The notes under the pieces: model-generated
Told to the model about the DNA's origin: nothing
Seen by the model: the letters and a program-made list of their open reading frames with translations, nothing else
Database searches by the model: none
Made by a program: the position numbers and the translations under genes
From: Prorocentrum cordatum
Lineage: Eukaryota; Sar; Dinophyceae; Prorocentrales; Prorocentraceae
DNA: 64,000 nucleotides
Direction: 5' to 3'
Assembly (NCBI GenBank): GCA_963575745.1
Contig: CAUYUJ010018888.1
Coordinates: 112,501-176,500 of the forward strand
Part shown: in pieces, positions 30,560 to 41,128 of the stretch
How positions within the stretch are numbered: position 1 is the first letter of the stretch
Layout: each line of letters starts with the position of its first letter

Positions 30560-30800
30560 AAGAGGAGGAGGGAAGAGGGAGGAGGAAAGGGAGAGGAGGA
30601 GGAGGAGGAAAAGAGGAGGAGGAGGAGGAGGAGGAGGAGGAGGAGGAGAGAGAGAGGAGGGGGGGAGGAGGAGTAATTTGCATGATGATGATGATGATGA
30701 TGATGAGGAGGAGGAGAGGAGGAGGAGAGGAGGAGGAGGAGGAGGAGAGGAGGAGGGGGAGGAGTTGCAGGACGAGGAGGAGGACGTGGAGGAGGACAAT
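30560..30800 (+). repeat. (GGA)n/(GAT)n microsatellite
   Basis: GGA tract with an internal (GAT)8 run at about 30,682-30,706. Confidence 0.9.
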
Positions 30801-31082
30801 TTCCGGCGACATGGTTTCTTCCAATCCGGTTGATCTTCCACGACGGCGGCTTCCGTGTGCCGCCATATCGGGCGCCAGGACCATCGAAGATGGATCTGGG
30901 GCGAGCTGCTGCCCCCGGGGAGGGGTCCCACTCCGGCCAGGCCCCCGTTGAGTCCAGGATCGGTGTGTGCGGCGCCCCGGCCGGGCGAAGAGGACCGCAG
31001 TGCGCCGATCTTGAGCCCCGGGGCCCAGGAGCGGCTCACAGCCACAGCTGGTGAGGGTGTTCACCTGCTGTCGCCCCGGGTG

Positions 31083-31150
31083 CAGATGGGGTCCAAAGAT
31101 CGCGCCGCATCGACGATGCATCGGCGATGCGGCGCGATCTGCAGGGGGTC
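31083..31150. repeat. R1 element, copy 3, short
   Basis: gatggggtccaaagatcgcgccgcatcgacgatgcatcggcgatgcggcgcgatct: only the left half and hairpin centre. Followed by (GTC)n. Confidence 0.65.
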
Positions 31151-31174
31151 GTCGCCGCCGCTCGCCTCGAATCG

Positions 31175-31241
<67 letters not shown>
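31175..31241 (+). repeat. (GTC)22 microsatellite
   Basis: Nearly perfect gtcgtcgtc tract of about 66 bases. Confidence 0.95.
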
Positions 31242-31244
<3 letters not shown>

Positions 31245-31361
31245 GGCATCTCGGAGGCATCCGGCGGTGCGGCGCCCTGCTGCGACCCCCTTCCGCTGGC
31301 CAAGCCCAGGCTTGCGCGGCTCGATTTGTTCCGGGATTTGGTCAGGGCCCACAGTAGGGGG

Positions 31362-31490
31362 AGGACATGTTCAGGGGGAACGCATCGACCATCAATCGCT
31401 AATGCATCGTTGATAGGGTTGCGATATCCCCACCCCACTGGGGATCGTGCGGACTCGCCATCGGAGGCCTGTCGCCGGTCTATCGCCGAT
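31362..31490. repeat. R2 element, copy 4
   Basis: gggggaacgcatcgacc at the left. The gcctgtcgccggtctatcgccgatg part at the right is kept, but the last bases of the consensus are lost. Confidence 0.62.
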
Positions 31491-31776
31491 GTAACCCTGT
31501 GCCCCGGATAGTACATCGTACCCCCCCTTTTCCCTCCTCTTTTTTTTATCCCGGTTCAATCGGATTTCATTGTGGAGAGGGGCGCAGATGGCGACCTCGA
31601 GAATCCACGAGGGAAGCTGCGAATCGAAGTTGCTATCATCTCATGTTGACTAGCAACATAGTCAACTACGCTGAGCGTGGCCATGGTGGTCTCACCATAT
31701 CAGCTTCCACAATCACGAGCGTGTGGCAGGACACGATCTACAAGGTCAGTCTACACGAGCGCCCAGGATTACCATC

Positions 31777-31810
31777 ATCATCGTCATCCTCCTCCTCCTC
31801 CTCCTCCTCC

Positions 31811-31846
<36 letters not shown>

Positions 31847-31849
31847 CAA
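31777..31849 (+). repeat. (TCC)n then (TCA)n microsatellite
   Basis: tcctcctcc turns into tcatcatcatcatc. Confidence 0.9.
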
Positions 31850-32531
31850 CTTCTAACTGACATCACCTTCCCTGGGAAAATCATGGATTATCCCCGCCAG
31901 ACCCCCGAACTTCGTTGTCTGGGGGTGATGATTATCTGGGGCACAGGGTCATCGACGATTCCAGGTCGAGGTCTCTCCCTCTGAGCCAGCCTCCCCTGTC
32001 GTTGCCGCTCGCGTGGGCCCCGGGACTTTCCTGACACCTCTGCTGGGGCAGCTTTCGGCCGCCCCGGATCTCCTCCGAGCCGCTGGATGCCTGGGAACCC
32101 TGGTCGGCGTCCACAGCGCTGGGTCGGACGAGAGAAGGAGGGGAAAGGGGGGTGGCGACAGTTGTGGCGCGCAGTTGTCCTCTGCCTGGCCGCCTGGCCC
32201 CGTCATCGAGGCATGGTCGCTCAGGCAGGGAGTGGTGCCTGGAGAACCGCTTTCGCGCAGCTGATTTGCTATGCACCCCTTGGTGTTCTGCTTCTTTCCC
32301 AGGCATCCGACGATCTGAGCTCCTTCGATTTGGAAAACCGCTTTCACGCAGCTGATTTGCTAGGCACCCCTCGGTTTTCTGCTCCTTTCCCAGGCAATCC
32401 GACGATCTGAGCCTCTTCGATGCGCGTCCCCAGAGGTCCCGACCGCTTCCCGGGGGGAGTGTTTCCTTCCAGGTCCACTCGTGATTGGCCGAAGTCCAGG
32501 AAACGCACCAGGATGGAGCAGCAACATCTCG

Positions 32532-32663
32532 TCAACGAAGGATTTTTAAAAAACCCTTGAACGAAGGATTGCAAAAAAACCCTTCGATCTGAACGAAGGA
32601 TTGCAAAAAAAAGCCCTTCGTTTTTTTGCAGTCCTTCGTTTTTTTGCAATCCTTCGATCTGGG
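32532..32663. repeat. TTCG hairpin repeat, copy 2, next to exon C
   Basis: cgaaggattgcaaaaaaaccc, cccttcgtttttttgcag and ttttttgcaatccttcg arms can pair. Its right edge lies about 20 bases before the chosen acceptor of exon C, and it contains a ttgcag word that could act as an alternative acceptor. Confidence 0.7.
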
Positions 32664-32682
32664 CTCGGCCGACCCGAAGCAG

Positions 32683-32807
32683 GGCTTCTCCTTCCCGTTC
32701 GGGCCCGACACCTACGTGTGCGAGCAGAGCCCGTGCTGCGCGCGGATGGCGGCGGGGTGCCTGCTCAGCCTCGCGGACGCGCTGCTCAGCCCCGAGTCGA
32801 GCGTGAG
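32683..32807 (+). CDS. HDAC-like gene, exon C
   Basis: Reads GFSFPFGPDTYVCEQSPCC, then ARMAAGCLLSLADALLSPES. D-TY at the start and A--AAG---L-DA-L are the third HDAC block. Acceptor gaagcag^ggc. The donor gtgag^gaccca (GA) is set by exon D, whose start g-acc completes an Arg codon and gives VRTGMALVRPPGHHA. A GT at 32,803 (agc^gtgagg) would break the frame. Confidence 0.82.
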
Positions 32808-32821
32808 GACCCAGGCCACCC

Positions 32822-32990
32822 GAATGGGGTCCGCGCGGAGTCGGGGGATCGCCCCGCAGCGCCGATGCATCGGCGATGCATCTCGATGTGGAGCCCGAGT
32901 TGCGCCACGCCGACGTCGCCGATGCATCGCCGATGTGTCAGCGGTGCGTCGCCGATGCGGCACGATCCTCCGGCCCCGTCTGCGTATGTC
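32822..32990. repeat. R1 element, copy 4, beginning 14 bases after the exon C donor
   Basis: cgaatggggtccgcgcggagt at the left, gtcgccgatgcggcacgatc at the right. The position so close to a splice site is notable. Confidence 0.72.
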
Positions 32991-33963
32991 AGGTTCGCGT
33001 CGACGACCCAGACGTTGGCTTTTTACGCCACGGGGATCGATCGATCTTGAGCGATCGCGCCTTTCCGATCGTGCAGATCTTTTGATTCTGGCCGATTCCA
33101 GACCACTGGGGGCGTTCAACCTTGAAAGCCAGCGGCGGGGTCGCCGCCGTGCCGACACAACGCGAACGTGTCGTCAAGACGTTGCGATTTGGACCGTTCT
33201 GGGCTCAGGAGGTGCTCTCTGGTTTTGCAGCCGTTCTGCAGGTTCAAGTCGTGGAACCTCGTCGTGGCCGAGGCTCACCGTGGCCAGCAATGCCTGCCTT
33301 ATCCGGCGCTCCTTACCAGGCGGCAGGCCCGTGTCGTGTCGACTCTTACCAGCCTCGACCTTGTCCCTATCCCTAAGATTGACACGCCAAAAGGCGATGA
33401 TAATCTTAGGGATGCGCCCTGCAAAAAATAAGGGAATCCCTGAGATTGGCATCGTGATGAGGAGATGCCCAACATAGGGATAGGATTATGTTCCAGGCTG
33501 GTAAGACTCGGCGGCGAACCCGGCGCGCGGGCGTCCGTGGTTGAAAGCCGCCGGTGGTCCAGAATTGGCCAGTGTGAAACGGGCTGGCTATCGCAATACC
33601 GCAGTTTGAAATCGCCGGTGTTGGTCACGAAACGAGCCCTCTGAGGCCCTCTGAGGCTGTTTTTCGTGCTCATGTTCGTTTTTGCACTCAGCTTCTCTTT
33701 CTCTCTCTGGTCACGAAACGAGCCTGCGCGATGCCTGCGCCGCACTCGGAGCCCACCCTGAGATCCGACGTCGTTTTTTTTTCAATGCGGGGCCCCCGGA
33801 AGTCTCGACCCATTCCCCTGGACTGGTTTTTCATCCCGAGTCGTGTTTTGACGGTCCCGAGGCCTGGCGAGGGCCCCCAGGGGCCGAGCTTTGCGAAGAA
33901 CCTCCGTCTTGATGTTCTTCAGTGCGTTGGATCTTTGGGGAGCCCAGCTTGAGGGGCCTCCAG
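32991..33963 (+). other. Rest of HDAC-like intron C/D (intron 32,808-33,963, GA-AG)
   Basis: Holds an R10 element (33,344-33,505) and an R9 copy at about 33,790-33,900 (cccgaggcctggcgagggcc). The rest is plain. No gene. Confidence 0.55.
33344..33505. mobile_element. R10 MITE, copy 1
   Basis: Ends cttaccagcctcgacc and ccaggctggtaag are inverted. Internal ctatccctaagattg and gataatcttaggg also pair. Second copy at 48,441-48,598. Confidence 0.68.
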
Positions 33964-34023
33964 GACCGGCATGGCCCTGGTGCGCCCGCCCGGCCACCAC
34001 GCCAGCGGCGACCGCGCGTCCGG
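33964..34023 (+). CDS. HDAC-like gene, exon D: catalytic His pair
   Basis: A 60-nt exon that reads TGMALVRPPGHHASGDRASG. RPPGHHA carries the two His residues of the charge-relay system. Acceptor tccag^gacc, donor tccgg^gctctc (GC). Exon E starts g-ttc, completing Gly and giving SGFCLFNN. The match to the family is unambiguous. Confidence 0.9.
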
Positions 34024-34265
34024 GCTCTCCTGCCAAACGGGGCGGCGGCGGCCTTCGCTGCTGGCCTTGGGGGGGGCCACCCCACGGGGGCTCGCGCCGA
34101 TGCCTCCGATGCGATGCGATCCGATTCTCCGATTCGATTCGGCCTCAGAGTCCGATGCTGGTTTGACCTCCGATGTCTCCACGGAGGCCTGTTGCCAGCC
34201 GGCCCCACTGAAGCCAGGGCGCGGCAGGCCAGAGAGCTGGAGCCGTCCGGGGGGGTTGGGAGGTG

Positions 34266-34508
34266 GCCCAGCACGGGCTTTCCCGTCGGCAGGGAGGGCT
34301 GGTATGAAGTCGGGCGTGTCCCACTACAGGGGGAATATTCAAAACTAGAAAAAATTGTCAGGGGACGATTCGTTTAACTGTTTTTAGGTATGTTTGAATA
34401 TGTTTGGGGTATTTTTTTGATGTTTCGTCCAAAATCCGCCTGTAGGGGGACAGGCCCGACCTAAGCCCAGCACGGTTTCTCCCGTCAGCAGGGAGGGCTG
34501 GTATGCCC
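34266..34508 (+). repeat. 40-bp direct repeats flanking an R3 copy
   Basis: gcccagcacgggctttcccgt + cggcagggagggctggtatg before the element, and nearly the same sequence directly after it. Confidence 0.75.
34307..34465. mobile_element. R3 MITE, copy 3
   Basis: aagtcgggcgtgtcccactac at the left, gtagggggacaggcccgacc at the right, between the 40-bp direct repeats. Confidence 0.85.
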
Positions 34509-35194
34509 GCCCATTTTGTCGGGTGGGTGTCGGAAGGGTCATAAGGTGGGTGTTCGGATGGGTGAGAGCAGGCGTGCGCGAACGAGGCGCGCCGTGTACG
34601 TTTAGAGTTTCACTTTGGTGCGTCTGCAACTGCATTTTTACCCAGATTCGTTCGACCTTGGTCGTGCTGCTTGATTGCCCGTTTGGTTTTCGCACCCCCC
34701 TTTGCCTGCCCCCTGCCAACTTTCTTCTCTCCCCCCCACTGGGGGAGGCGGGCGGCATGGACGGGGCAGGGGTGAGTGGAAGGGCGAGACAGAGCGCCGA
34801 GAAGAGGGCGCGACCATGGCGATGACGAGGAGCATTGGCAATAGCAGCAAGATGTGGGATGTGCTCGATCACGGAGAAGTGCGACGACGATGGCGAGCAG
34901 GGCGATTACAGTGACGACGAGCAGGAGGACCAGGACGAATAGGGAGACGAAGGGGGGAAGACGAGAAGTGAGGGAGAAGGAGCAGGGAGGAACAAAAATA
35001 GGGGGGAGGAAAAGGAGGGAGGGAGGGAGAAACTGGGGAAGAGGATGACGAGGGAGGGGGATGAGGTGGAGAGATCGAAGGGGGACGAAGGAGGATGGGG
35101 CGGGGAGTGGGGCGCAGCGGAGCCCGTTGCGGAATGTGAGTGCCGGCTACGCGATTTGATGAGAACCCGAGTGTTTCGCCCAATATTAGAAGGA

Positions 35195-35265
35195 GGAGGA
35201 TGCGAAGGAGGAGGAGGAGGAGGAGGAGGAGGAGGAGGGGGAGGAGGAGGAGGAAGAGGAGGATG
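35195..35265 (+). repeat. (GGA)n at the inner end of the left fold-back arm
   Basis: Pairs with the (TCC)n at 37,205-37,475 at the inner end of the right arm. Confidence 0.85.
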
Positions 35266-35294
35266 AGGCAGGGAAGGCACTGCTTTTGGACGTC

Positions 35295-36960
35295 GCACGC
35301 ATGCGTGAACACGGCCGAGTTCACGGCCAGCTGGCCGTGATCACGGTCGCGTTCACAGCGGCTTGCTGAAGTAACAGCTGAAGCATCTGGGCTGTTGAGC
35401 GTCGCCTGAACACGGCCGTGTTCACGGCCAGCCCGCCGTGAGCACGGCCGTGTTCAGTGCTGTTCCCTCGAAAACAATGGCACGTCAGTGTTTTGTGGCG
35501 TCGCCCGTATGCGTGAAGATGGGCGTGGTCAGGGCCAACGCACCGTGAACACGGCCGTATTCACGGCCAGCCTGCAGTGAACACGGCCGTGTTTACGGTG
35601 ATGTCCTTGAGATTCATTGAAAATCAATGTTTTGGGCGACGCCCGTGACAAAGGTCGAGCATACGATTGAGAAACCTCATCCCGAAAAGCTGCACCAGCG
35701 TTTCTTACGGACTTGCCGGAAAGCTGGCCCAGTTCTTTGAGAAGGCTCGCCACTCCAGTATTGGCCACATACATTGGCCCAGGCTTGTCTGCTGGCCCAG
35801 ATTTCTGAAATGATGTGTTTTTTTCGAGTTCACTTCCAGATGTATCAATGAACACGGCCGTGTTCACGGCCAACCCACCGTGAACACGGCCGTGTTCACG
35901 GCCAACCCACCATGAACACGGCCGTGTTCACGGCCAGCCCGGTGTGAACACGGCCGTGTTGATTGCGATTTCCCGAACGTGCACATGAAAACCAGTGTTT
36001 GTGGAGGTCGCCCATGCGTGAACACGGCCGTGCTCACGGCCAGCTCGCCGAGAACACGGCCGTGTTCACGGCGATGTCCTTCAAGATGTTTCCCGGCGTC
36101 GCCCGCATGCATGAACACGGTCGTGCTCACGGACAGCCCGCCGTGAACATGACCGTGACCACTGCCAGACCGTTGTGGACGCAGCCGCGTTTTTGGTTTT
36201 TCTGGATTGGTGAGGGGGGCGTGGGTGGGCGCAGCGTGTTTTTCTTCGCCCCAACAGCTGCCTCCGAACTAGTGAACACATGGGTGAGCGGAAGGGTGCG
36301 CGGAAGAGTGCGCACGTTCATGGTTCATGCCAAAAGGGCACAGCGCACCCCTCCGCACAATCATGTGCTCATCAGTTCGGAGGTACCTTTAGGGCAGACA
36401 CAAGGCGCACCCCTCGCCGAGGAAAACATGCTGCTCCCACCCCCTGCCTCCCTCGCCAGCTCGCAAAAACCGTGAACACGATCGCGTTCACAGCGATTTG
36501 GCCGTGATCGCGGCCGTGTTCACGCATGCGGGCGACGCTGAAAATCATTGATTTTAGATTTGTTCTTCAAGGAAGTCACCGTGAACACGGTCGCGTTCAC
36601 GGTAGGTTGGCCGTGAACGCGGCCGTGTTCGCTGTAGTAGAATGGCCGTGAACACGGCCACGTTCACGCATACGAGCGACGCCGAAAGCATTGATCAGGC
36701 ATGAATTCTTCAAGGAAGTAAGTTTAAACACGGCAATGTTCACGGCGGGCTGGCCGTGAACATTGCCGCGTTCACGCTTTCGGGCGACGCCACACAGCAT
36801 TGATGTTCATATGCTTTTCAAAGGAATCACTGTGAACTCGGCCGTGTCCACGACGGGTTGGCCGTGAACACTGCCGTGCTCACGCATGCGGGCGACGCCC
36901 AAAACATGAATGCTTCATTTGTTGCTTCAAGGGCGTAGCCGTGAACATTGCAGTGACCAC
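35295..36960. repeat. Array of 20-bp perfect and near-perfect palindromes
   Basis: About 22 copies of GTGAACACGGCCGTGTTCAC or close variants, often as neighbours 31-32 bases apart (for example near 35,849, 35,880, 35,911 and 35,943). Recurring words between clusters are gcgtcgcccgcatgcgtgaa and ttcaaggaagtcac. The consensus equals its own complement. Confidence 0.88.
36228..36445. mobile_element. Small MITE inside the palindrome array
   Basis: gggcgcagcgtgtttttctt with cagctgcctccgaactagtga at the left; the complement of the right part reads gggagcagcatgttttcctc and ggtacctccgaactgatga. Confidence 0.6.
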
Positions 36961-36975
36961 AGAAGGCTGGCTGTG

Positions 36976-37147
36976 AAAATTGATGGGCCTGTTTTCCACC
37001 ACCACCACCATAAGTTGGAGGGGGAGGGTGCCCTCCTCTTCCTCCTCCTCCTCCTCCTCTTCTTCGTCCTCCTCCTCCTCGTCCTCCTCCTCCTTCCCAA
37101 CTCCAACTTATGGTGGTGGTGGTGGAAAACACGCCCATCAAAAATTG
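36976..37147. mobile_element. 172-bp MITE with ~45-base inverted ends
   Basis: tgatgggcctgttttccacc + accaccaccataagttggag at the left has an almost perfect complement, ctccaacttatggtggtggt + ggtggaaaacacgcccatca, at the right. The loop is (TCC)n. Sits at the inner end of the right arm. Confidence 0.82.
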
Positions 37148-37204
37148 CCGCGTTAACGCATGCGTGTGACGTCCAACGGTATTCTCTTCTCTGCCTGGTC
37201 CTGC

Positions 37205-37475
37205 ACCTCCTCCTCCTACGCTGCCTCTTTAGCTCGTTCCTCGTTCCTCCTCCTCCTCCTTCTCCGCCTCGTCCTCCTCCTCTCTCTCCTTCTCCTCCCT
37301 CTCCTCTCTCGCCTTCTCCTCCCCCCCTCCTCCTTCTCCGTCTCCTCCTCTTCCGCCTCCTCCTTCTCTCCTCCTCCTCCTCCGCCTCCTCCTCCTCCTC
37401 CTCTCCTCCTCCTCCTCCTCCTCCTCTCTCCTCCTCCTCCTCCTCTCCTCCTCCTCCTCCTCCTCCTCCTCCCCC
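37205..37475 (+). repeat. (TCC)n tract at the inner end of the right fold-back arm
   Basis: TCC blocks with CTCTCC and TTCTCC interruptions. Confidence 0.88.
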
Positions 37476-38374
37476 TAAACCTCAAGCACTCGGATTCTCG
37501 TCAAGTCGTGATCCGCAGCGAATTCCGCAGCGGGCTCCGCTCCGCCCTACTCCTGGCTCCCTCCTCCGCAGTCCCCCTCCGATCTCTCCCTCTCATGCCT
37601 CTCCCTCGTCCTCAACATCCCTCCTTTCTACCTCCCTCCCCACTTTTCCTACTCCCTTGCCTTTTTTCCTCCCCTTCTCCCTCACGTTTCGTCCTCCCCC
37701 CCCATCGTCCTCCTATTCGTCCTGGTCATCCTGCTCGTCATCAGTATCATCGCCCTCGTCACCGTCGTCGCACTCCTCCGTAATCTGGTCCCTCCCCCAT
37801 CGTACTGCCATTGTTTCTCCTCGTCATCGCCATGGTTGCGTTCTCTCCCCGCCGCTCCATTTCACCCCTTCCGTCCCCCTTGACCCGGTCCATGCCGCCC
37901 GCCTCCCTGAGGGGGGAGAAGAAGGTTGGCAAGGGGCAGGCGGACGAATAACCCAAGGTCGAGGGAACTTGGGCAGCCTTGCAATTGCAAACGCAAAGGT
38001 TAAACTGTTAACAATCATGGTGCACTTCATTCTCGCACCCATAGTTTCACCGATCCGAACGTTCGAGGTTCTGGGTTCGGGAAGTTTCTTTGCCGCGTTC
38101 GGCCTCCTGGAGCCGTTTTCGGGTTGGGACCGTCAAAGGCTGATCTTCGGTGAAAACCTGCACCAGATGTACCCAGGGTCTGGGGACCGATCTTGAGTGG
38201 ATTTGGCGTCATCCCCCCTCCTGACAGATTTTGGGGGTTCCAGCCAGCTCAGACCCATTGGCCGCATCCAAAACCATACATGATCCAGGGCTGCGGGCCC
38301 ACACTCCCCATCTCCCCCCGATGGGATGGGTCCCAGGGCTCCACGGCCTCCCCCTCCCCTGCTGGGATGGGAGG

Positions 38375-38556
38375 GACGACGACGATGACGACGACCTTGA
38401 CGACGATGACGACGGCGACGGCGACGCGACAACGACGGCGACGACGGCGACGGCGACGACGACAATGACGACGACGGCGGCGACGACGACGGCGGCGGCG
38501 ACGGCGACGGCGGCGACGACGACGAGGGCGGCGACGGCGGCGACGACGGCGGCGAC

Positions 38557-38608
<52 letters not shown>

Positions 38609-38634
38609 GTGACGACGACGACGACGACCACGAC

Positions 38635-38679
<45 letters not shown>

Positions 38680-38744
38680 AATGACGACGGCGGCGGCGAC
38701 GTTGACGACGGCGACGACGACGATGGCGACGACGACAACGGCGG

Positions 38745-38777
<33 letters not shown>

Positions 38778-38820
38778 GGACGACGACGAGGGCGGCGGCG
38801 GCGGCGGCGGCTGCGGCGCG
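38375..38820 (+). repeat. (GAC)n/(GGC)n microsatellite, ~450 bp
   Basis: The longest triplet tract in the window, gacgacgac with gcgacggcgg interruptions. It gives poly-Thr, Asp, Ser or Val frames on both strands. Confidence 0.93.
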
Positions 38821-39130
38821 GACCTCCAGAGCCCTCCGACGGCGACGGCAGCTGCGGCGGCGACGACGGCGACCTCCGGAGCTCTCCTGGAGGACCACTG
38901 TACCACGCCACACACGCCACACCCACAGCGCCACGCCACACCCAGGGGGGGGGGGCCATGGCATCAGCATGAGGGGGGGGGGGCCAGACCCTGGACCATA
39001 TATAGATTTTCTTGTTTCTTTCATTCGGTGAACCCGTAACGTCCGTCAAGGGGGGTTTGCCACCCCTCCTCCCCCCTTGTAATGGTACCGAGCGTGCGCG
39101 GAGGTTGGGTGGGTTGAGTTCCCCCGCAGA
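38821..39130. other. Spacer with CACGCCACACC words and G-runs
   Basis: ccacgccacacacgccacacccacagcgccacgccacaccc, then two G-runs of 9-10 (38,946 and 38,973). No gene. Confidence 0.4.
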
Positions 39131-39134
39131 CATG

Positions 39135-39250
39135 GCGCGGCGCTCGCAGATATAATGCGGTGCTGAAAGGCATGCTTTGATGCTCACAAGCATGTTGTGG
39201 CGCTCACAAGCATGCTTTGGCGCTCACAAACATGCTGTGGCGCTCACGGA
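39135..39250 (+). repeat. ~22-bp tandem repeat GCTCACAAGCATGCTTTGGC
   Basis: Four to five units with small changes. A (TA)n-containing duplicate (gaataacattccagccagag twice) follows at 39,287-39,386. Confidence 0.75.
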
Positions 39251-39543
39251 TGTTACGGGGGGAATAACAGAACAAGATCACAGGACGAATAACATTCCAG
39301 CCAGAGACAGCGAATAATATATACATATATATATATATATATGAATAACATTCCAGCCAGAGACAGGGAATAATATATATATATATTGTTTCGACGCGCG
39401 GCGGCAGTTTTTTTTTTTTTTCCGCGCGCTCATTTGTCCTGGTCGAGCAATGCCCCCGTTTGCAGGGCCCTGGCGGCGGGCATGTCCGCATCCGTCCCTG
39501 ACTTCCGCGCTGCGACGACGTCACGACGGAAGGGTTGTTTGGA

Positions 39544-39690
39544 TTAAGTCGGGCGTGTCCCTCTACAGGAGGAGTATTCAAAAATAGTCAAAAATAGTCA
39601 GGGGACTGTTTGTTCAGTTTTTTCTTGCTATTTTGCCAATTGTTTATTTGTCGTCCACAATCCGCCTGTAGGGGAACACGCCCGACCTAA
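39544..39690. mobile_element. R3 MITE, copy 4
   Basis: TTAAGTCGGGCGTGTCCCTC at the left, GGGGAACACGCCCGACCTAA at the right. Cleanest termini in the window. Confidence 0.88.
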
Positions 39691-39915
39691 TGTTTGGATG
39701 GTCTCGGACGTTTTCGTCGGTTCCGTACTGTTCCATGGCGCTCCTGCTGGCTCGTGGAGATTTTTGCAGCGTCGGGATGTCTTCCAGCAGCTGCGCCCCC
39801 GCCGAGGGCGTGCCGGGAGAGAGCCCAGAGCACCCCGAGCGGACGCCGGAGGGCCGGGTGTGGTGGCCCCGGAGGCGAGAAGGCACGGGGGCTCCCCGCG
39901 TCGCAACGACAATTC

Positions 39916-40170
39916 AGTCGGGCACGTCCCTCTACAGGAGGAATATTCGAAAATAGCAAAAAAAATAGCAAAAAAATAGCAAAATAACAAACAACTAGCA
40001 AAATAGCAAAATAGCCAAAAAAAAATAGCAAAATAGCAAAAAATAGCAAGAATACCCTCGGGAATATTCGAAAATAGCAAAGAATAGTCCAGGGACGATG
40101 TTACTATTTTTGAACATTTTGGGGGTTCTGTTAAAACAGGAACTCGTCCAAAATTCGCCTGTAGTGGGGC
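39916..40170. mobile_element. R3 MITE, copy 5, expanded inside and cut at the right
   Basis: cagtcgggcacgtccctctac at the left. The interior is expanded by an aaaatagc array (39,950-40,060). The right end stops at gcctgtagtggggc without the outer terminus. Confidence 0.72.
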
Positions 40171-40187
40171 TTTGGTTTCTGGGAGCC

Positions 40188-40520
40188 CTTGCTGGGATTT
40201 CCTGATAGTCGAAAAGCGGCGTCTACGGTGTGAAAAACAGCGACGTCGGAGGTCTGGGATGCCGTCGCGGCTTGGGCACCGAAGGTACGGGACCTCACGT
40301 CGCGGCGATGTCACGACGGAAGGTGTTCGGCCGGCTTCGGGCTCTGGGGGTCCTTGTCGGGATTTCCCGAAAGTCAAAGAGCGACCTCGAAGAGCGATTA
40401 GGGGTGAAGGGTTGGTCGTTTGATAAGGTGGTCGAGACCTCTGGGCGGTCCAGGGCGTGAAAAGCAGCGACGTCGGAGGTCCGGGATGCCGTCGCGATCT
40501 AGGCACCGAGGCGCGATCCC
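40188..40520 (+). repeat. Two direct copies of a ~70-bp repeat
   Basis: gtgaaaaacagcgacgtcgg + aggtctgggatgccgtcgcg near 40,230 and again near 40,457. tttcccgaaagtcaaagagcg also echoes tttcctgatagtcgaaaagcg. No gene to 41,128. Confidence 0.6.
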
Positions 40521-41128
40521 ACTGAGAGGCGCTCCGCGCGGGGGCACCCACGCAACGCCACGCCGGCATCCGTGGGGCCGCGGCCAAGGAGCCCAGGCCA
40601 CGAGGTCGAGGCTGTGGATGTGGAGGCGTTCTTCCTGCCCACCACTCAGAGGAGAAAAACGGACCGATACCTCACAGCCCACCAGCACCACCCCAACCCA
40701 ACCCGAAGGCCCCGATGTGCCATCCATCTCCAGAGGAGGGGTGTGTGTCGGGGAGCATGGAAATCACACACAAGCATGGAACCCGTAGCTCCACCTCAAC
40801 CCGAAATTCGGTTTGGTCTTCACCGAGCGCGTTCCACTACTCGCAACTTGCCTACTCGCAAGAGACCGACAGCGCATGTCTTCCTTTCTGTTTTTAATCG
40901 TAGATCCCTCATGGCGGATCCCTGCCATTTCCGAGGAGTTACCTTGCGAGCAGTGGAACGCGCTTGTCCAGGTCTGGTAGGTCTGGTAGGTAGTCAATAC
41001 CAGGACCCTTGCCGATCCTCGCGGCGGGAGAGGCCCTCCTGCAGGAGGGGCTCGTGTCTCCTCCGCCGGGTTCGCTACGGGATCTGGAGTCAGGCCGCGC
41101 TCCAGCAGGAGCCCGGCGAGTGGCGGTG

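Larger units (their letters stand above)
30364..32682 (+). other. HDAC-like intron B/C, 2.3 kb, GC-AG
   Basis: Holds an R9 copy (30,408-30,518), a long GGA tract, part of R1, a (GTC)n tract, R2, (TCC)n/(TCA)n and the TTCG hairpin repeat next to the acceptor. A direct repeat (tttgctaggcacccc / tttgctatgcacccc) lies near 32,260-32,405. Confidence 0.7.
34560..38050. mobile_element. ~3.5-kb fold-back element with long inverted arms and a palindrome array
   Basis: The left arm (about 34,565-35,290) and the right arm (about 37,160-38,030) are inverted copies. ggaggcgggcggcatggac, accatggcgatgacgagga and gaccaggacgaatagg + gagacga occur in the left arm, and their complements in the right arm in reverse order, each with a GGA/TCC tract toward the centre. 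Between them lies an array of GTGAACACGGCCGTGTTCAC-type palindromes. No transposase-like frame is visible, so the element is non-autonomous or not a transposon. Confidence 0.75.

Noticed and set aside
35295-36960. CRISPR-like array
   Set aside because: Spacing of 31 bases is suggestive, but the repeats are palindromes with similar spacers, in a eukaryotic intron, without cas genes.
38209-39193. Long frames on both strands over the (GAC)n tract
   Set aside because: Explained by the repeat; no conserved ends or domain.
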